Origin: Streptomyces sp. SID14478
GTDB taxonomy: Bacteria; Actinomycetota; Actinomycetes; Streptomycetales; Streptomycetaceae
Direction: 5' to 3'
DNA length: 40,485 nucleotides
Assembly (NCBI RefSeq): GCF_010548525.1
Contig: NZ_JAAGMG010000299.1
Span: 1 to 40,485 of the forward strand
The notes below the pieces were generated by a model. The model was not told the DNA's origin. It did not search any database and saw only the letters and a program-made list of their open reading frames with translations. The translations under genes and the position numbers were made by a program. Positions 8,097-15,868 of the stretch are shown piece by piece. The first letter of the stretch is position 1. Every line of letters starts with the position of its first letter.

Positions 8097-9362
8097 TCAG
8101 CCGGCGTGGAGGCGGTCGACGTGCGTGAGGTCCGGATACCGCGGCAGTTTCCAGTCGCCGCCCCTGTCCTCCTTCGCGTAGCGCGCGACGAGGTCGGGGA
8201 TGCGCAGGAAGCAGGCCAGTGCCGTGACGGTGTGGAAGGCGCCGATGGCCCACTGGTTCTTGGGTATGCCCACGCGCAGAAGGTGTGGTTTGACCTCGGC
8301 CTGGATCTCGTCGACGAACGGACGCAGCGTGGTGTCGTAGCGCGCGAGTGCCGCGGGCAGGTCGTGGGGGGTGCGGCTGATCTCGCCCGCCAGGACGTAC
8401 GCACCGACCAGGCCGCCGGATATGCCCATGCCGCTGTACGGAGACGCGCAGTGCGCCGCGTCACCGACCAGGGCGACGCGCCCCTCGGACCAGGTGTCGG
8501 CACGCACCTGCACGACTTCCTGGGAGTAGAAGCTCTCCGTGGCGTCCATTCCCGCGAGGAAGCGGTCCGTCTGCCATCCCGCGTCGCCGAACCGGTCGGC
8601 CCAGAACTCCTTCTGCCGTTCGACGGGCTCGCGGTGAACGGCGGAGGCCTCCTCGGATTCCTCCCGCAGGACGAAGTAGACCTGAGTCTCGGTCGGATTG
8701 TGGCTGCGTCGCATGATCATGCGACCGCCGGGGGCGTTGTAGGTGTCCCGGATGCGAGTGTCCGCCGCCGTGCGCGGGACGAACCAGTACGCCATGTGGA
8801 TGCCGACGCGCCAGTACGGGTCCGGCCCGGGAGGCAGGATCGCACGGCGGGTGCGCGATCCCTGGCCGTCCGCGCCGACAAGGAGGTCGTACGCGCCGGA
8901 CGAACCGTCGGAGAAGTGCGCCACCACGCGCTCCGCGTCCTGCTCGAAGCGGTCGACGCTCACGGCGAACACGTACTTCACGTCCTGCCGGGTCGCCTCG
9001 TGGAGGATGCGCACCAGGTCACCGCGCATGATCTCGTACTCGGACGTCAGGCTCTGCCGGCCCTTCCCCGACGTGTTCGCCATGATCGTCGCCCGCGCCC
9101 TGCCCTCGGCGTCGACGAAGGCGACCCCCGCTTCGTCGACGAGCTTGCCCCGGACCTCGTCGAGCAGTCCCATGCGTCGGATGGCGTCGATGCCCTGGCC
9201 GCGCAGGTCGACCTGGGCGCCGCTCGCCCGCAAGGCCGGGAAACGCTCCACCACGGTCACCTCGTGACCGTCCCTGGCCAGCCAGTACGCGAGTGCCTGA
9301 CCGGCGACGCCTGCGCCGCAGATGAGGACCTTCAGGGAACGGGTTTGCGCTGTGCGAGCCAC
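8097..9362 (-). CDS. FAD-dependent aromatic/polyketide-type monooxygenase (TetX/PHBH fold)
   Basis: 421 residues from the GTG at 9362; an earlier in-frame GTG at 9371 sits directly on the AAAAGG ribosome binding site, so the later one has the right spacing. Class A flavoprotein hydroxylase features: GAGVAG at residues 16-21 (dinucleotide binding), LLVGADGQGSRTRR near 160 (DG motif), and VALVGDAAHCASPYSGMGISGG near 295 (GD motif, FAD ribityl contacts). It should use NAD(P)H, FAD and O2 to hydroxylate an aromatic or polyketide-like substrate in the cytoplasm. It is divergent from a TetR-class repressor, with two tetO-like operators between, so expression is probably induced by its own substrate. 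Drug inactivation is an inference from that context, not from substrate residues. Confidence 0.88.
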   Translation of the reverse strand: MARTAQTRSLKVLICGAGVAGQALAYWLARDGHEVTVVERFPALRASGAQVDLRGQGIDAIRRMGLLDEVRGKLVDEAGVAFVDAEGRARATIMANTSGKGRQSLTSEYEIMRGDLVRILHEATRQDVKYVFAVSVDRFEQDAERVVAHFSDGSSGAYDLLVGADGQGSRTRRAILPPGPDPYWRVGIHMAYWFVPRTAADTRIRDTYNAPGGRMIMRRSHNPTETQVYFVLREESEEASAVHREPVERQKEFWADRFGDAGWQTDRFLAGMDATESFYSQEVVQVRADTWSEGRVALVGDAAHCASPYSGMGISGGLVGAYVLAGEISRTPHDLPAALARYDTTLRPFVDEIQAEVKPHLLRVGIPKNQWAIGAFHTVTALACFLRIPDLVARYAKEDRGGDWKLPRYPDLTHVDRLHAG

Positions 9363-9376
9363 GACACGCACCTTTT

Positions 9377-9389
9377 CTATCGGCGATAG
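9377..9389. promoter_or_regulatory. tetO-like operator 1
   Basis: CTATC-GGC-GATAG is a 13-base inverted repeat with perfect five-base arms. The arms and the three-base centre match the core geometry of the Tn10 tet operators (CTATC-ANT-GATAG, from memory). It lies just upstream of the monooxygenase start, downstream of that gene's likely promoter. Its centre is 31 bases, about three helical turns, from operator 2. Confidence 0.75.
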
Positions 9390-9395
9390 GTACTT

Positions 9396-9428
9396 TTGCA
9401 GCGTGGCCTATCACCGATAGGTTGTCAA
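9396..9428. promoter_or_regulatory. Overlapping divergent promoters of the TetR gene and the monooxygenase
   Basis: Rightward: TTGCAG (9396-9401), 16 bases, TAGGTT (9418-9423), placing the start site at about the GTG at 9430, so the repressor mRNA may be leaderless. Leftward: TTGACA (complement of 9423-9428), 17 bases, CACGCT (complement of 9400-9405). Operator 2 fills the spacer of the leftward promoter and overlaps the rightward -10, so a bound repressor would shut both. Confidence 0.55.
9407..9421. promoter_or_regulatory. tetO-like operator 2
   Basis: CCTATC-ACC-GATAGG is a 15-base inverted repeat with perfect six-base arms and the same half-site as operator 1. It overlaps both divergent promoters and ends nine bases before the repressor start codon, which fits autoregulation. 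Confidence 0.78.
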
Positions 9429-9429
9429 C

Positions 9430-9996
9430 GTGAAGATGAACCGCGAAGCCGTGGTCGACGAGGCGCTCGACCTGCTCGACGAAGTCGGCCTGGACGCCGT
9501 CAGCACCCGACAGCTCGCCAGGCGACTGGGCGTGGAACAGCCGTCGCTCTACTACCACTTCAAGAACAAGAAGGAACTGCTCGGCGCCATGGCGAGGGCC
9601 GCGATGGCACCCCACGTCGCAGTCGCCGCGCCGGAGCCCGGAGATGACTGGCGCGACTGGTTCTTCAAGGACACGCGAAGCTTCCGCCGCACCCTGTTGA
9701 TGCGCCGCGACGGCGCGCGCCTCCATGCCGGGAGCAGCCCGGAACCGGCCGACCTCGAACGGATCGGCCGCAAACTGGACTTCCTGATCGCCGCAGGCAT
9801 CCCCGAACACCACGCACAAATGGCCGTGCTCGCCGCCGGCCGGTACACCGTCGGCTGCGCCCTGGAGGAACAGGCCGACGTCGGCCTCGGCGACATCGCG
9901 GGCCGGCCGGGCGTCCCGCTCCTCGCTCACGAAGCGGCCTTCGAGGCGGGCCTGGACCTCATCGTCGGCGGCCTGGAACGCCGGATCACGCAGTAG
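9430..9996 (+). CDS. TetR-class repressor of the divergent monooxygenase
   Basis: 188 residues. Start taken at GTG 9430; ATG 9436 in the same frame is an alternative, and no strong ribosome binding site precedes either, in keeping with a leaderless transcript. The N-terminal HTH (residues ~5-50) is unusually close to Tn10 TetR itself: T26-R27, then Q37-P38-S39-L-Y41-Y42-H43-F-K-N-K47 line up with the helices that contact tetO (Thr27, Arg28, Gln38, Pro39, Thr40, Tyr42, Trp43, His44, Lys48 in Tn10 numbering, from memory). The C-terminal ligand domain (~60-188) is of the TetR_C type and too divergent to name the inducer. The facing intergenic region carries two CTATC-N3-GATAG operators, which this protein very probably binds. 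Confidence 0.88.
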   Translation: MKMNREAVVDEALDLLDEVGLDAVSTRQLARRLGVEQPSLYYHFKNKKELLGAMARAAMAPHVAVAAPEPGDDWRDWFFKDTRSFRRTLLMRRDGARLHAGSSPEPADLERIGRKLDFLIAAGIPEHHAQMAVLAAGRYTVGCALEEQADVGLGDIAGRPGVPLLAHEAAFEAGLDLIVGGLERRITQ

Positions 9997-10057
9997 ACCG
10001 CGGCGCGCGTGGGGCCGACCGCGCCCTGCGGGCTTTCGGCCGGGAGGTGTCCGCGGC

Positions 10058-11326
10058 TCAGACGACGCGGAAGTCCTTGGCGTCCGGGAACGTCACGTGG
10101 GTGCAGCCGCGCCGAGTGGTGATGTCGTCGACGTAGGCGCGGAACAAGGCGGAGAGCGTCCGGTTGTCGAGCACTCCGTCGTAGTTGTAACTGGAGGTGA
10201 GTGTGTGCAGGGCCGGCTTGCCGTCGCACACCGACGACGCCCACCAGATGCCCTTCAGCTTGCCGCCCGCGGAGCCCGGTTCGATGAGCACCTCCCGATC
10301 CGGGCCCGAGTCCTTATAGCCGACCGTGTCCGCCTCGGCTCCGAAGTAGGAGGCGGTGCGCAGCCACCACGGCGAGTGGGTCAGCGCGCTGCGGGCAGCG
10401 GAGCGGTCGTCACGGTCCAGACCGGCCGCGATGCGGGAGACCTGCTGGGGGCCTACCGCCATCAGACAGGTCTCCTGGGGATTGGCTGCTCGCGCGGGCG
10501 TGTCCAGTACGCGGTCCGGGAGTCGGCCGCGGCCCCGTGCGGCGAGGTGGTCGGCCAGCCATTTGCAGGTGCCGGTGGCCGTCCTCGCTGGGCGCAGCGC
10601 GGTGGGTGCGGCTGCCAAGTGGTCGGGGAGGGCGGGCAGGTGCGTGGCGCAGCCGGTCCTGTCGGCGAGCGTGCGCACTGCCGTGCGGGCGAGTGCGGCC
10701 AGCCGTTCGCGGTCCGCGCCGGAGACGGGGGCGTAGGCGGCGCGTGTGGTGACGGTGAGCAGGGCCGGGGCCGAGGAACGGCTGCTGGGGCCGCATTCGG
10801 CGCGCACGGTGGCGTAGGAGTCCCCGTACCAGCCGAGCGTGCCGTCGCCAAGCGGTCGCGGCTCCGCGCGCGCGGCCACCGCGGTGACGTCAGCGCGCCG
10901 GCCATCGGTGCGTGCGACGCCCCTGCGGGCGAAGTAGTCGAAGGGGCTCTCCGGGTTCCCGAGCTCGTCGCCGATGACGTGGGTCGGCGCCGCCGATCCG
11001 TCGGGCCCGGTGATGTCGCCGCTCCTGCGGGCCTCCAGGGTGAACAGGGCATCGTTCGCGTCCGGTCCGGTGACCCGGTAGACGGTGCACGCGCCGGACG
11101 GGTAGTCCGGGACGAGACCACCTTTGTACGCGTGGACGCGGACCATGCCACCGCGCAGGTCCATCACCGCGACACCCGGCACCAGATCACTGCACGCCGT
11201 GGCGATGGCCCGCTCGCTGGACGCCCGGTCCCGGAAGTCGTCGACCGTCAGCCATCCCCCGTACAGGCTGAGTCCCAGCCCGGCGTACGCCGTCCACCGC
11301 CACAGCCGTATCCACCCCGTGCGCAC
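10058..11326 (-). CDS. Actinobacterial protein of unknown function with one N-terminal TM helix
   Basis: 422 residues. The GTG at 11326 is preferred because GGGGGAGCGAGC precedes it at good spacing; the frame is open 17 codons further but without a ribosome binding site. A short basic N-terminus (VRTGWIRLWRW) leads into one hydrophobic helix (~residues 10-27), then a long domain predicted to lie outside the membrane. That domain has scattered cysteines (ATACSDL, SGACTVY, AECGPSS, TGCATHL, GTCKWL, ETCLMAV, SSVCDGK, RRGCTHV), even enough in spacing to suggest disulfides. I recognise no enzyme motif. It converges with the upstream TetR gene; 61 bases separate the two stops. Confidence 0.75.
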   Translation of the reverse strand: MRTGWIRLWRWTAYAGLGLSLYGGWLTVDDFRDRASSERAIATACSDLVPGVAVMDLRGGMVRVHAYKGGLVPDYPSGACTVYRVTGPDANDALFTLEARRSGDITGPDGSAAPTHVIGDELGNPESPFDYFARRGVARTDGRRADVTAVAARAEPRPLGDGTLGWYGDSYATVRAECGPSSRSSAPALLTVTTRAAYAPVSGADRERLAALARTAVRTLADRTGCATHLPALPDHLAAAPTALRPARTATGTCKWLADHLAARGRGRLPDRVLDTPARAANPQETCLMAVGPQQVSRIAAGLDRDDRSAARSALTHSPWWLRTASYFGAEADTVGYKDSGPDREVLIEPGSAGGKLKGIWWASSVCDGKPALHTLTSSYNYDGVLDNRTLSALFRAYVDDITTRRGCTHVTFPDAKDFRVV

Positions 11327-11437
11327 GCTCGCTCCCCCGTAGTCCCTGCTGTTGCGCGGCTGTCCCGCACCGGGCACCGAGCGTAGAGGATCGTCGGGTG
11401 GGCTCCTGGGCCCGGGCGCGACCGAGGCCCTCCGGCG

Positions 11438-12094
11438 TCACGGTGCGGCGGGAGGCGTGGCCAAGTGCTCGACGAGGCGCGCGACTTGCTGGGCGAACGC
11501 CTCCTGGAAGTCGTCGCGGTCGGCGTCCGCGCCGAAGATCTGCCGGGCGACCTGGGGCAGCAGTACCGGCGCGCTGGCCATGGCGTACAGCGCGAACAGA
11601 AGGTGCCCGGAGTCGAGGTCCGCGGGGAATTCACCGGCCGCCTGACGGCCGCGGAGCTGATCGACGACACCGCGCATGAAGGCGGCCCGGCCCTGGCCGT
11701 GCCGGTCGATGTCCGTGTGCTCGCCGGCCTCGGGGGTGTCGCCGAGGCCCTCCCAGGCGAGCAGGCGCGTGATGTCGGCGTTCCGGCCGGTGATGCGCAC
11801 GTAGTCCGCGGCGATATCGCTCAGCGGCCTGTCGGCGGCCGGCAGTGGGTCCAGAGCGCTGGTGCCGCGTTGCAGGACGGCTTGGTAGAGACCGGCCTTG
11901 CCGTCGAAGTGGTACGAGATCAGCTGCGCGTTCACCCCCGCTGCCTTGGCGATGCGCGTGACGCGGGCGCCGGAGTACCCGTGCGCGCTGAACTCGCCGA
12001 CGGCGGCACTGATGATCCGCTCCCGCGTGCGGCCCGAATCTCTGCGGCGGTCCGCCTCCTGAGGAGCCCGACGTGGGCGCTTGTCCATTGCCAT
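11438..12094 (-). CDS. TetR family regulator divergent from a flavin monooxygenase
   Basis: 218 residues from the ATG at 12094; ATG 12088, ATG 12124 and GTG 12133 are in frame and cannot be excluded, since the ribosome binding sites are mediocre. The HTH (RERIISAAVGEFSAHGYSGARVTRIAKAAGVNAQLISYHFDGKAGLY) is classic TetR. The remainder is an all-helical ligand-binding and dimerisation domain, with the tail LVEHLATPP at the C-terminus. Between it and the divergent monooxygenase lies a compound palindrome with two TGTCA-N10-TGACA sites, the expected operators. Probably an autoregulated repressor that responds to the monooxygenase substrate. Confidence 0.85.
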   Translation of the reverse strand: MAMDKRPRRAPQEADRRRDSGRTRERIISAAVGEFSAHGYSGARVTRIAKAAGVNAQLISYHFDGKAGLYQAVLQRGTSALDPLPAADRPLSDIAADYVRITGRNADITRLLAWEGLGDTPEAGEHTDIDRHGQGRAAFMRGVVDQLRGRQAAGEFPADLDSGHLLFALYAMASAPVLLPQVARQIFGADADRDDFQEAFAQQVARLVEHLATPPAAP

Positions 12095-12143
12095 GGCTGC
12101 AGAGCATAGCCTCCCACCTCGCATTTCAACCACCCATGTGATT

Positions 12144-12184
12144 TGTCATTCATCTGTTTGACATTGTCATCAAGATGAATGACA
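12144..12184. promoter_or_regulatory. Twin TGTCA-N10-TGACA operators forming one 41-base palindrome
   Basis: The outer 12-base arms TGTCATTCATCT (12144-12155) and AGATGAATGACA (12173-12184) are perfect complements. Inside them TGACA-T-TGTCA (12159-12169) shares the same centre, 12164. Read another way, there are two head-to-head 20-base operators, TGTCA-N10-TGACA at 12144-12163 and 12165-12184, separated by one base. TTGACA at 12158-12163 could serve as the -35 of the monooxygenase promoter. This is very probably the binding site of the TetR protein encoded to the left. Confidence 0.75.
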
Positions 12185-12216
12185 TTGTGGGGGAGGGAAC
12201 GGACGAGGGAGTGGGC

Positions 12217-13446
12217 ATGAAGGTTCTGGTCATAGGCGCCGGCCTGGGCGGTCTCGCCCTGGCGCAGGGGCTGCAGCGCGACGGCGTCGACGTGCAGGTC
12301 TTTGAACGTCGCTCGGATCGCACGGTGGGGCTGCAGGGGTACGGACTGCACCTGAACGAGGCGGGCTGCGCCGCGCTGCGGGAGTGCCTGCCGCCCGCGA
12401 TCTGGGCGGAGATCGACGCCGATGCCGGGTACGCCGGCAGTACGGCGGGCTTCTACGACCACCGGCTGCGGCCGCTGACGCGGGTCGGCAACGGCCGCCA
12501 GGGCAGCCGTCGCTCGATCAGCCGCCTCGGCCTGCGCGACCGCCTGCTTGAGGGCATGCCCGCTCAACGGGTGCGCTGGGGCAAGGAGTTCACGCACTAC
12601 GAGCAGATGCCGACCGGGCAGGTGCGCGCCCACTTCGCCGACGGCACGCACGCCGACGGAGATCTACTGGTCGGCGCGGACGCGAGCAACTCGCGGGTGC
12701 GCCGGCAGTATCTGCCCGACATCGCCCGCCAGGACACCGGCGTGCTCACCATCGCCGGACGCACTCCCCTGACCGCCCGGGCCACCGCCGGACTGCCCGC
12801 CGAGATCCTCGACGGCACGCCGAACAGCATCGTGCCCGCGGGGTCCGGCTGGATGTTCGTCTGTGCCTGGCGCACCGGCACTCCCCCGCCCGTCGAGCAC
12901 TCCGCACCCGCCGCCGACGGCTCCTACGTGGTGTGGGCCTACATCGCTCACCATGCAGCGCTGCCCCCAGAGGTGACGCAGTGGACGCCGGCCGCCCTGA
13001 GGGACCTGGCGCTCTCCCGCATGCGCTCCTGGGCACCCGCGCTGACGACCCTGGTCGGCGCGTGCGACATCACGTCCGTCGCCCCGGTCACCCTGCGCAG
13101 CATGCCCGAACTGACCGCCTGGCCCTCCAGCAACGTGACGCTGCTGGGCGACGCCATCCACAACATGACCCCGATGGCCGGCGTCGGCGCCAACACCGCC
13201 CTTCGGGATGCCGCGGAACTGCGCCGAGCACTGCGCGACGTCACGAGCGGCCGCCGTGACCCGGTGGCGGCCGTAGCCGCCTACGAGACGCGGATGCGGG
13301 CGTACGCCAATCCGGCGGTGGCCGCCTCGCGGCGCAACGCACGCAACGCGGGCTCGTCAGCCCGCCTGCCGCGCACCGCCTTTCGCACCCTCCTGCGGGC
13401 CGCCGACCGCGCGCCGCCCCTCAAGCGGGCCATGTTCGCCTCCTGA
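12217..13446 (+). CDS. FAD-dependent monooxygenase (class A, PHBH-like)
   Basis: 409 residues. The ATG at 12217 follows GAGGGA with six-base spacing; an in-frame ATG at 12175 lies inside the operator palindrome and is rejected. GAGLGG near residue 7 (FAD), FERRSDR at the end of beta2, LLVGADASNSRVRR near 155 (DG motif) and VTLLGDAIHNMTPMAGVGANTALRDA near 310 (GD motif) define the fold. The C-terminus is short (ends AMFAS), without the thioredoxin-like tail of phenol hydroxylases. It resembles salicylate hydroxylase or polyketide tailoring enzymes. Controlled by the divergent TetR gene. Substrate unknown; detoxification of an aromatic compound is the simplest reading of the context. Confidence 0.87.
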   Translation: MKVLVIGAGLGGLALAQGLQRDGVDVQVFERRSDRTVGLQGYGLHLNEAGCAALRECLPPAIWAEIDADAGYAGSTAGFYDHRLRPLTRVGNGRQGSRRSISRLGLRDRLLEGMPAQRVRWGKEFTHYEQMPTGQVRAHFADGTHADGDLLVGADASNSRVRRQYLPDIARQDTGVLTIAGRTPLTARATAGLPAEILDGTPNSIVPAGSGWMFVCAWRTGTPPPVEHSAPAADGSYVVWAYIAHHAALPPEVTQWTPAALRDLALSRMRSWAPALTTLVGACDITSVAPVTLRSMPELTAWPSSNVTLLGDAIHNMTPMAGVGANTALRDAAELRRALRDVTSGRRDPVAAVAAYETRMRAYANPAVAASRRNARNAGSSARLPRTAFRTLLRAADRAPPLKRAMFAS

Positions 13447-13476
13447 CCACGCCCCACCGACCACGAAGAGATGACA

Positions 13477-14163
13477 ATGAACAGGAACCGTTCCGGTAGC
13501 AAGATGGTCAGCGTGAGCCCCGCCGATCATCCGCCTTCCCTTCCCCCGCAGGCCCCTGCCTCCGGCGCCCGCCGGAGCGGCCGGGGGCAGAAGGCGGCCG
13601 GCGTACTGGTCGCGGCCCTTCCCACTCTCGCGTTCCTCGTGGCCAACGCCGTGGCGTCGCTGACCGCGGGGCTGATCGCCGCCGCGACGGCGGCCGTGGC
13701 CGCGTTCGCATGGCGCCTGCTCCGCAAGGAGAAGCTGCGCCAGGCCGTCATCGGCCTGGCCATGGTCACCGTGTGCGCCACGGTCGCGGCGCTGACCGGT
13801 GAAGCACGCGGCTTCTTCCTCGTACCCGCCCTGATCCCGTTCGTCGTCCTCGGCGTCTGTCTCACCAGCATCGCGGTCAAACGCCCCCTGACAGGCATGA
13901 TCCTGAACAAGGTCAGCGGCGGCCCGGACGACTGGCGCTCCGTGACGCCCCTGCGGCGCGTCTACACGGTGTCGACCTGGGTCTGCATCGCCGTCAACAT
14001 CGTCAACGCCGCCCTACAGGTCATCTACTACCGCGGCGACGAACCCGTCGTCCTCGGCATCGTGCACATCGCCACCGGCCCCGTCTTCGCCGCGATCGTG
14101 GCGGGCACCATCGCCTTCGCCCGCCGGGCCATGCCCGCCCGCACCGCCCCCGCCGGCCCGTAG
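13477..14163 (+). CDS. DUF3159-like integral membrane protein
   Basis: 228 residues from ATG 13477, preferred over ATG 13471 because GAAGAG then lies six bases upstream. After a ~40-residue basic, Pro-rich cytoplasmic tail come about six hydrophobic helices (AAGVLVAALPTLAFLVANAVASLTAGL, AVIGLAMVTVCATVAAL, FLVPALIPFVVLGVCL, and three more from VSTWVCIAVNIVNAAL onward). The conserved loop GPDDWRSVTPLRRVY... is in keeping with the actinobacterial DUF3159 family. It starts 30 bases after the monooxygenase stop and is probably co-transcribed with it. Role unknown; no transport motif is visible. Its 3' end overlaps a convergent gene. Confidence 0.78.
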   Translation: MNRNRSGSKMVSVSPADHPPSLPPQAPASGARRSGRGQKAAGVLVAALPTLAFLVANAVASLTAGLIAAATAAVAAFAWRLLRKEKLRQAVIGLAMVTVCATVAALTGEARGFFLVPALIPFVVLGVCLTSIAVKRPLTGMILNKVSGGPDDWRSVTPLRRVYTVSTWVCIAVNIVNAALQVIYYRGDEPVVLGIVHIATGPVFAAIVAGTIAFARRAMPARTAPAGP

Positions 14164-14736
14164 CGCTCCCTCGAAGGACCTCGGCGGCCGGGCACCGGCA
14201 TCGCCCTCCCACATCTCGACGACGCGGCGCGCCGCCCGCGCGTACTGTGCGGCCCGTGACGCGGGATCGTCGAGGACATCGCGCTCGCGCGTGCACTCCC
14301 ACTCGACCTGGGCCGCCAGGTCCACCAACTCCTGCGCACTGTGCGGCGCAAGCCGGTCGGTCCGCAAGGAACCGAGCATCCGCTCCAGGACGTCCCGTCG
14401 CTCGGGTGCGGCGTGCCGTACCGCGTCGACGAAGTCCGGCGGCAGCGTGCGCGGGGCCCGGACGGCGGGCGCGTACAGCACCTCCCCCGTGTCGTCGTCG
14501 GTCACCGTGAACCGGCCGACAGGGCGCAGCAGGTGCACGCGCCCGTCGTAGCGGGTCAAGGTCAGCTCGACCGTGCCGGCACCGTCCGCCTCGACGTCGC
14601 GGACCGCCCCCTGGTACCGGCTCGCGCCGCCGGGGCGTTGCCCCTCGCTCCTCCAGCGGTCGTCGAGGGCGACTCGGCGGCCACGCAGCGCGGCCCAGTC
14701 GACCGCCGCCGGGTCACCCGGTGCGGTACTGCTCAC
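14014..14736 (-). CDS. Hypothetical protein with a read-through C-terminus
   Basis: 240 residues from the GTG at 14736, which has GGAGGAGCC directly upstream. The first ~190 residues look genuinely coding (DWAALRGRRVALDDRW, YDGRVHLLRPVGRFTVTDDDTGEVLY, LVDLAAQVEWECTRERDVLDDP, RRVVEMWEGDAGA). From about residue 192 the sequence turns into Gly/Asp/His-rich text because it is antisense to the end of the DUF3159 gene (150-base convergent overlap). The natural stop has probably been lost near 14160, giving a ~50-residue extension. I recognise no family. Fold hints: a small beta-rich N-terminal half and a helical C-terminal half. Confidence 0.6.
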   Translation of the reverse strand: MSSTAPGDPAAVDWAALRGRRVALDDRWRSEGQRPGGASRYQGAVRDVEADGAGTVELTLTRYDGRVHLLRPVGRFTVTDDDTGEVLYAPAVRAPRTLPPDFVDAVRHAAPERRDVLERMLGSLRTDRLAPHSAQELVDLAAQVEWECTRERDVLDDPASRAAQYARAARRVVEMWEGDAGARPPRSFEGALRAGGGGAGGHGPAGEGDGARHDRGEDGAGGDVHDAEDDGFVAAVVDDL

Positions 14737-14934
14737 GGCTCCTCCAACTGCTGGTGGGTCAGGGACACGACGCACTCCCACAACTACACGCACCGGGCGC
14801 GCACACCGGGCGTCACACGCGCGTACGGGCCAGGTCGGGATGCGGGTCCACCGGCGGGAGCACCTGCGGGCCCCGGCCGGCCGAGCTCCGTGACCGGCGG
14901 GTGTGTGCGGGAGGGCGGCCTGTACGCTGCGCTG

Positions 14935-15720
14935 GTGCAGCCTGCTTCCTCCTCCGCATCCTCGACGCCGGGTTCGGCCGCGCCGGCCCAGCGCCGGCTC
15001 CTGACGGAGCGCATCGCGCGCGAGCTGGAGCACGACATCCGGTCGGGAAAGATCGCCGCAGGGGTGAAGCTGCCCTCCGAACGCGAGTTGGCGTCCCAGT
15101 TCGGCGCCAGCAGGAACGTCGTGCGCGAGGTACTGCGCCGGCTGGAGGCCCAGCACCTGATCGACGTCGCTCCGGGCCGCGGTTCGTTCGTACTCGAACA
15201 GGCGTCGGGGCATGCCAGGGTGTACGACGCGCTGTACCGCGCGGGCCGGCCCACCGTGCGGCAACTGATCGAGGCGCGGCTGCCGCTGGAGACCGAGACG
15301 GTGCGTCTGGCGGCCGAGCGCGCGAGCGACGCGGACATCGCCGCCCTGCGCACCGCGCTCAATGCCGTGCAGGCGGCGAACGACGTCGTCGTCAAGGCCC
15401 GGGCCGATGTCGCGTTCCACGACGCCATCGCGCAGGCGAGCGGGAACTCCGTCCTGCGCATCATGCTCTCGTCGATCAGCGGGATGATGTTCGAGATGAT
15501 GCTCCGCTCGAACTCCGACCCCTCGATCGGTGAGCCGGGGGTCCCGCACCACCCCGAGATCTTCGAGGCGATCGCGGCGCGCGACGCGGATCTTGCGTGC
15601 GCGCGGATGCGCGAGCACCTGACTCTCGGGCTGCGCACCTACGGTCGGGACCTCGATCTCCAGGTGGACACGATGGCTCGGCACCACATCGCCTCGCTGC
15701 TGGACGACGCCGAGGGCTGA
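14935..15720 (+). CDS. GntR/FadR-family regulator (FCD domain) of the uronate-type operon
   Basis: 261 residues from GTG 14935. TACGCT at 14923-14928 lies seven bases before the GTG, so a leaderless transcript is possible. The winged HTH spans ~25-85 (LTERIARELEHDIRSGKIAAGVKLPSERELASQFGASRNVVREVLRRLEAQHLI...GRGSFV). The all-helical FCD ligand domain spans ~105-250, with the usual metal/acid ligand pattern DVAFHDAIA and a later HPEIFEAI...ARMREHL. FCD regulators typically sense sugar acids or other carboxylates. It sits ~150 bases before a sugar-binding protein gene whose promoter carries a perfect FadR-type palindrome, followed by D-mannonate dehydratase, so it is probably the local repressor, with a hexuronate or mannonate as effector (inference). 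Confidence 0.88.
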   Translation: MQPASSSASSTPGSAAPAQRRLLTERIARELEHDIRSGKIAAGVKLPSERELASQFGASRNVVREVLRRLEAQHLIDVAPGRGSFVLEQASGHARVYDALYRAGRPTVRQLIEARLPLETETVRLAAERASDADIAALRTALNAVQAANDVVVKARADVAFHDAIAQASGNSVLRIMLSSISGMMFEMMLRSNSDPSIGEPGVPHHPEIFEAIAARDADLACARMREHLTLGLRTYGRDLDLQVDTMARHHIASLLDDAEG

Positions 15721-15800
15721 CGCGACCGCGCGCCCTTGCCTCCCTGATTCTCTTCCCACCAGGCCTTGTTCGCCGTGGATCTCTCCTGTTAACTACTGCC

Positions 15801-15829
15801 TGGTCCAACTGGTCCTACCAGTTGGACCA
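15801..15829. promoter_or_regulatory. 29-base perfect palindrome, FadR/GntR-type operator
   Basis: TGGTCCAACTGGT (15801-15813), CCT, then ACCAGTTGGACCA (15817-15829): 13-base arms without a mismatch. Its core AACTGGTCCTACCAGTT contains TGGT-N3-ACCA, the motif of the FadR subfamily, and is very like the E. coli FadR box. It lies 40 bases before the start of the binding-protein gene and 80 after the regulator gene, the natural site for control of the operon. Confidence 0.85.
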
Positions 15830-15868
15830 CTGCATGGAGAACGACAGCACAGAGAGAAGAGGACGACG

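Noticed and set aside
8097..9362. Naming the monooxygenase tet(X)
   Set aside because: The fold and the TetR/tetO-like context fit, but substrate-contact residues cannot be confirmed by eye and many polyketide hydroxylases look alike.
12175..12216. Start of the second monooxygenase at ATG 12175
   Set aside because: That ATG is inside the operator palindrome and lacks a ribosome binding site; ATG 12217 has GAGGGA at good spacing.
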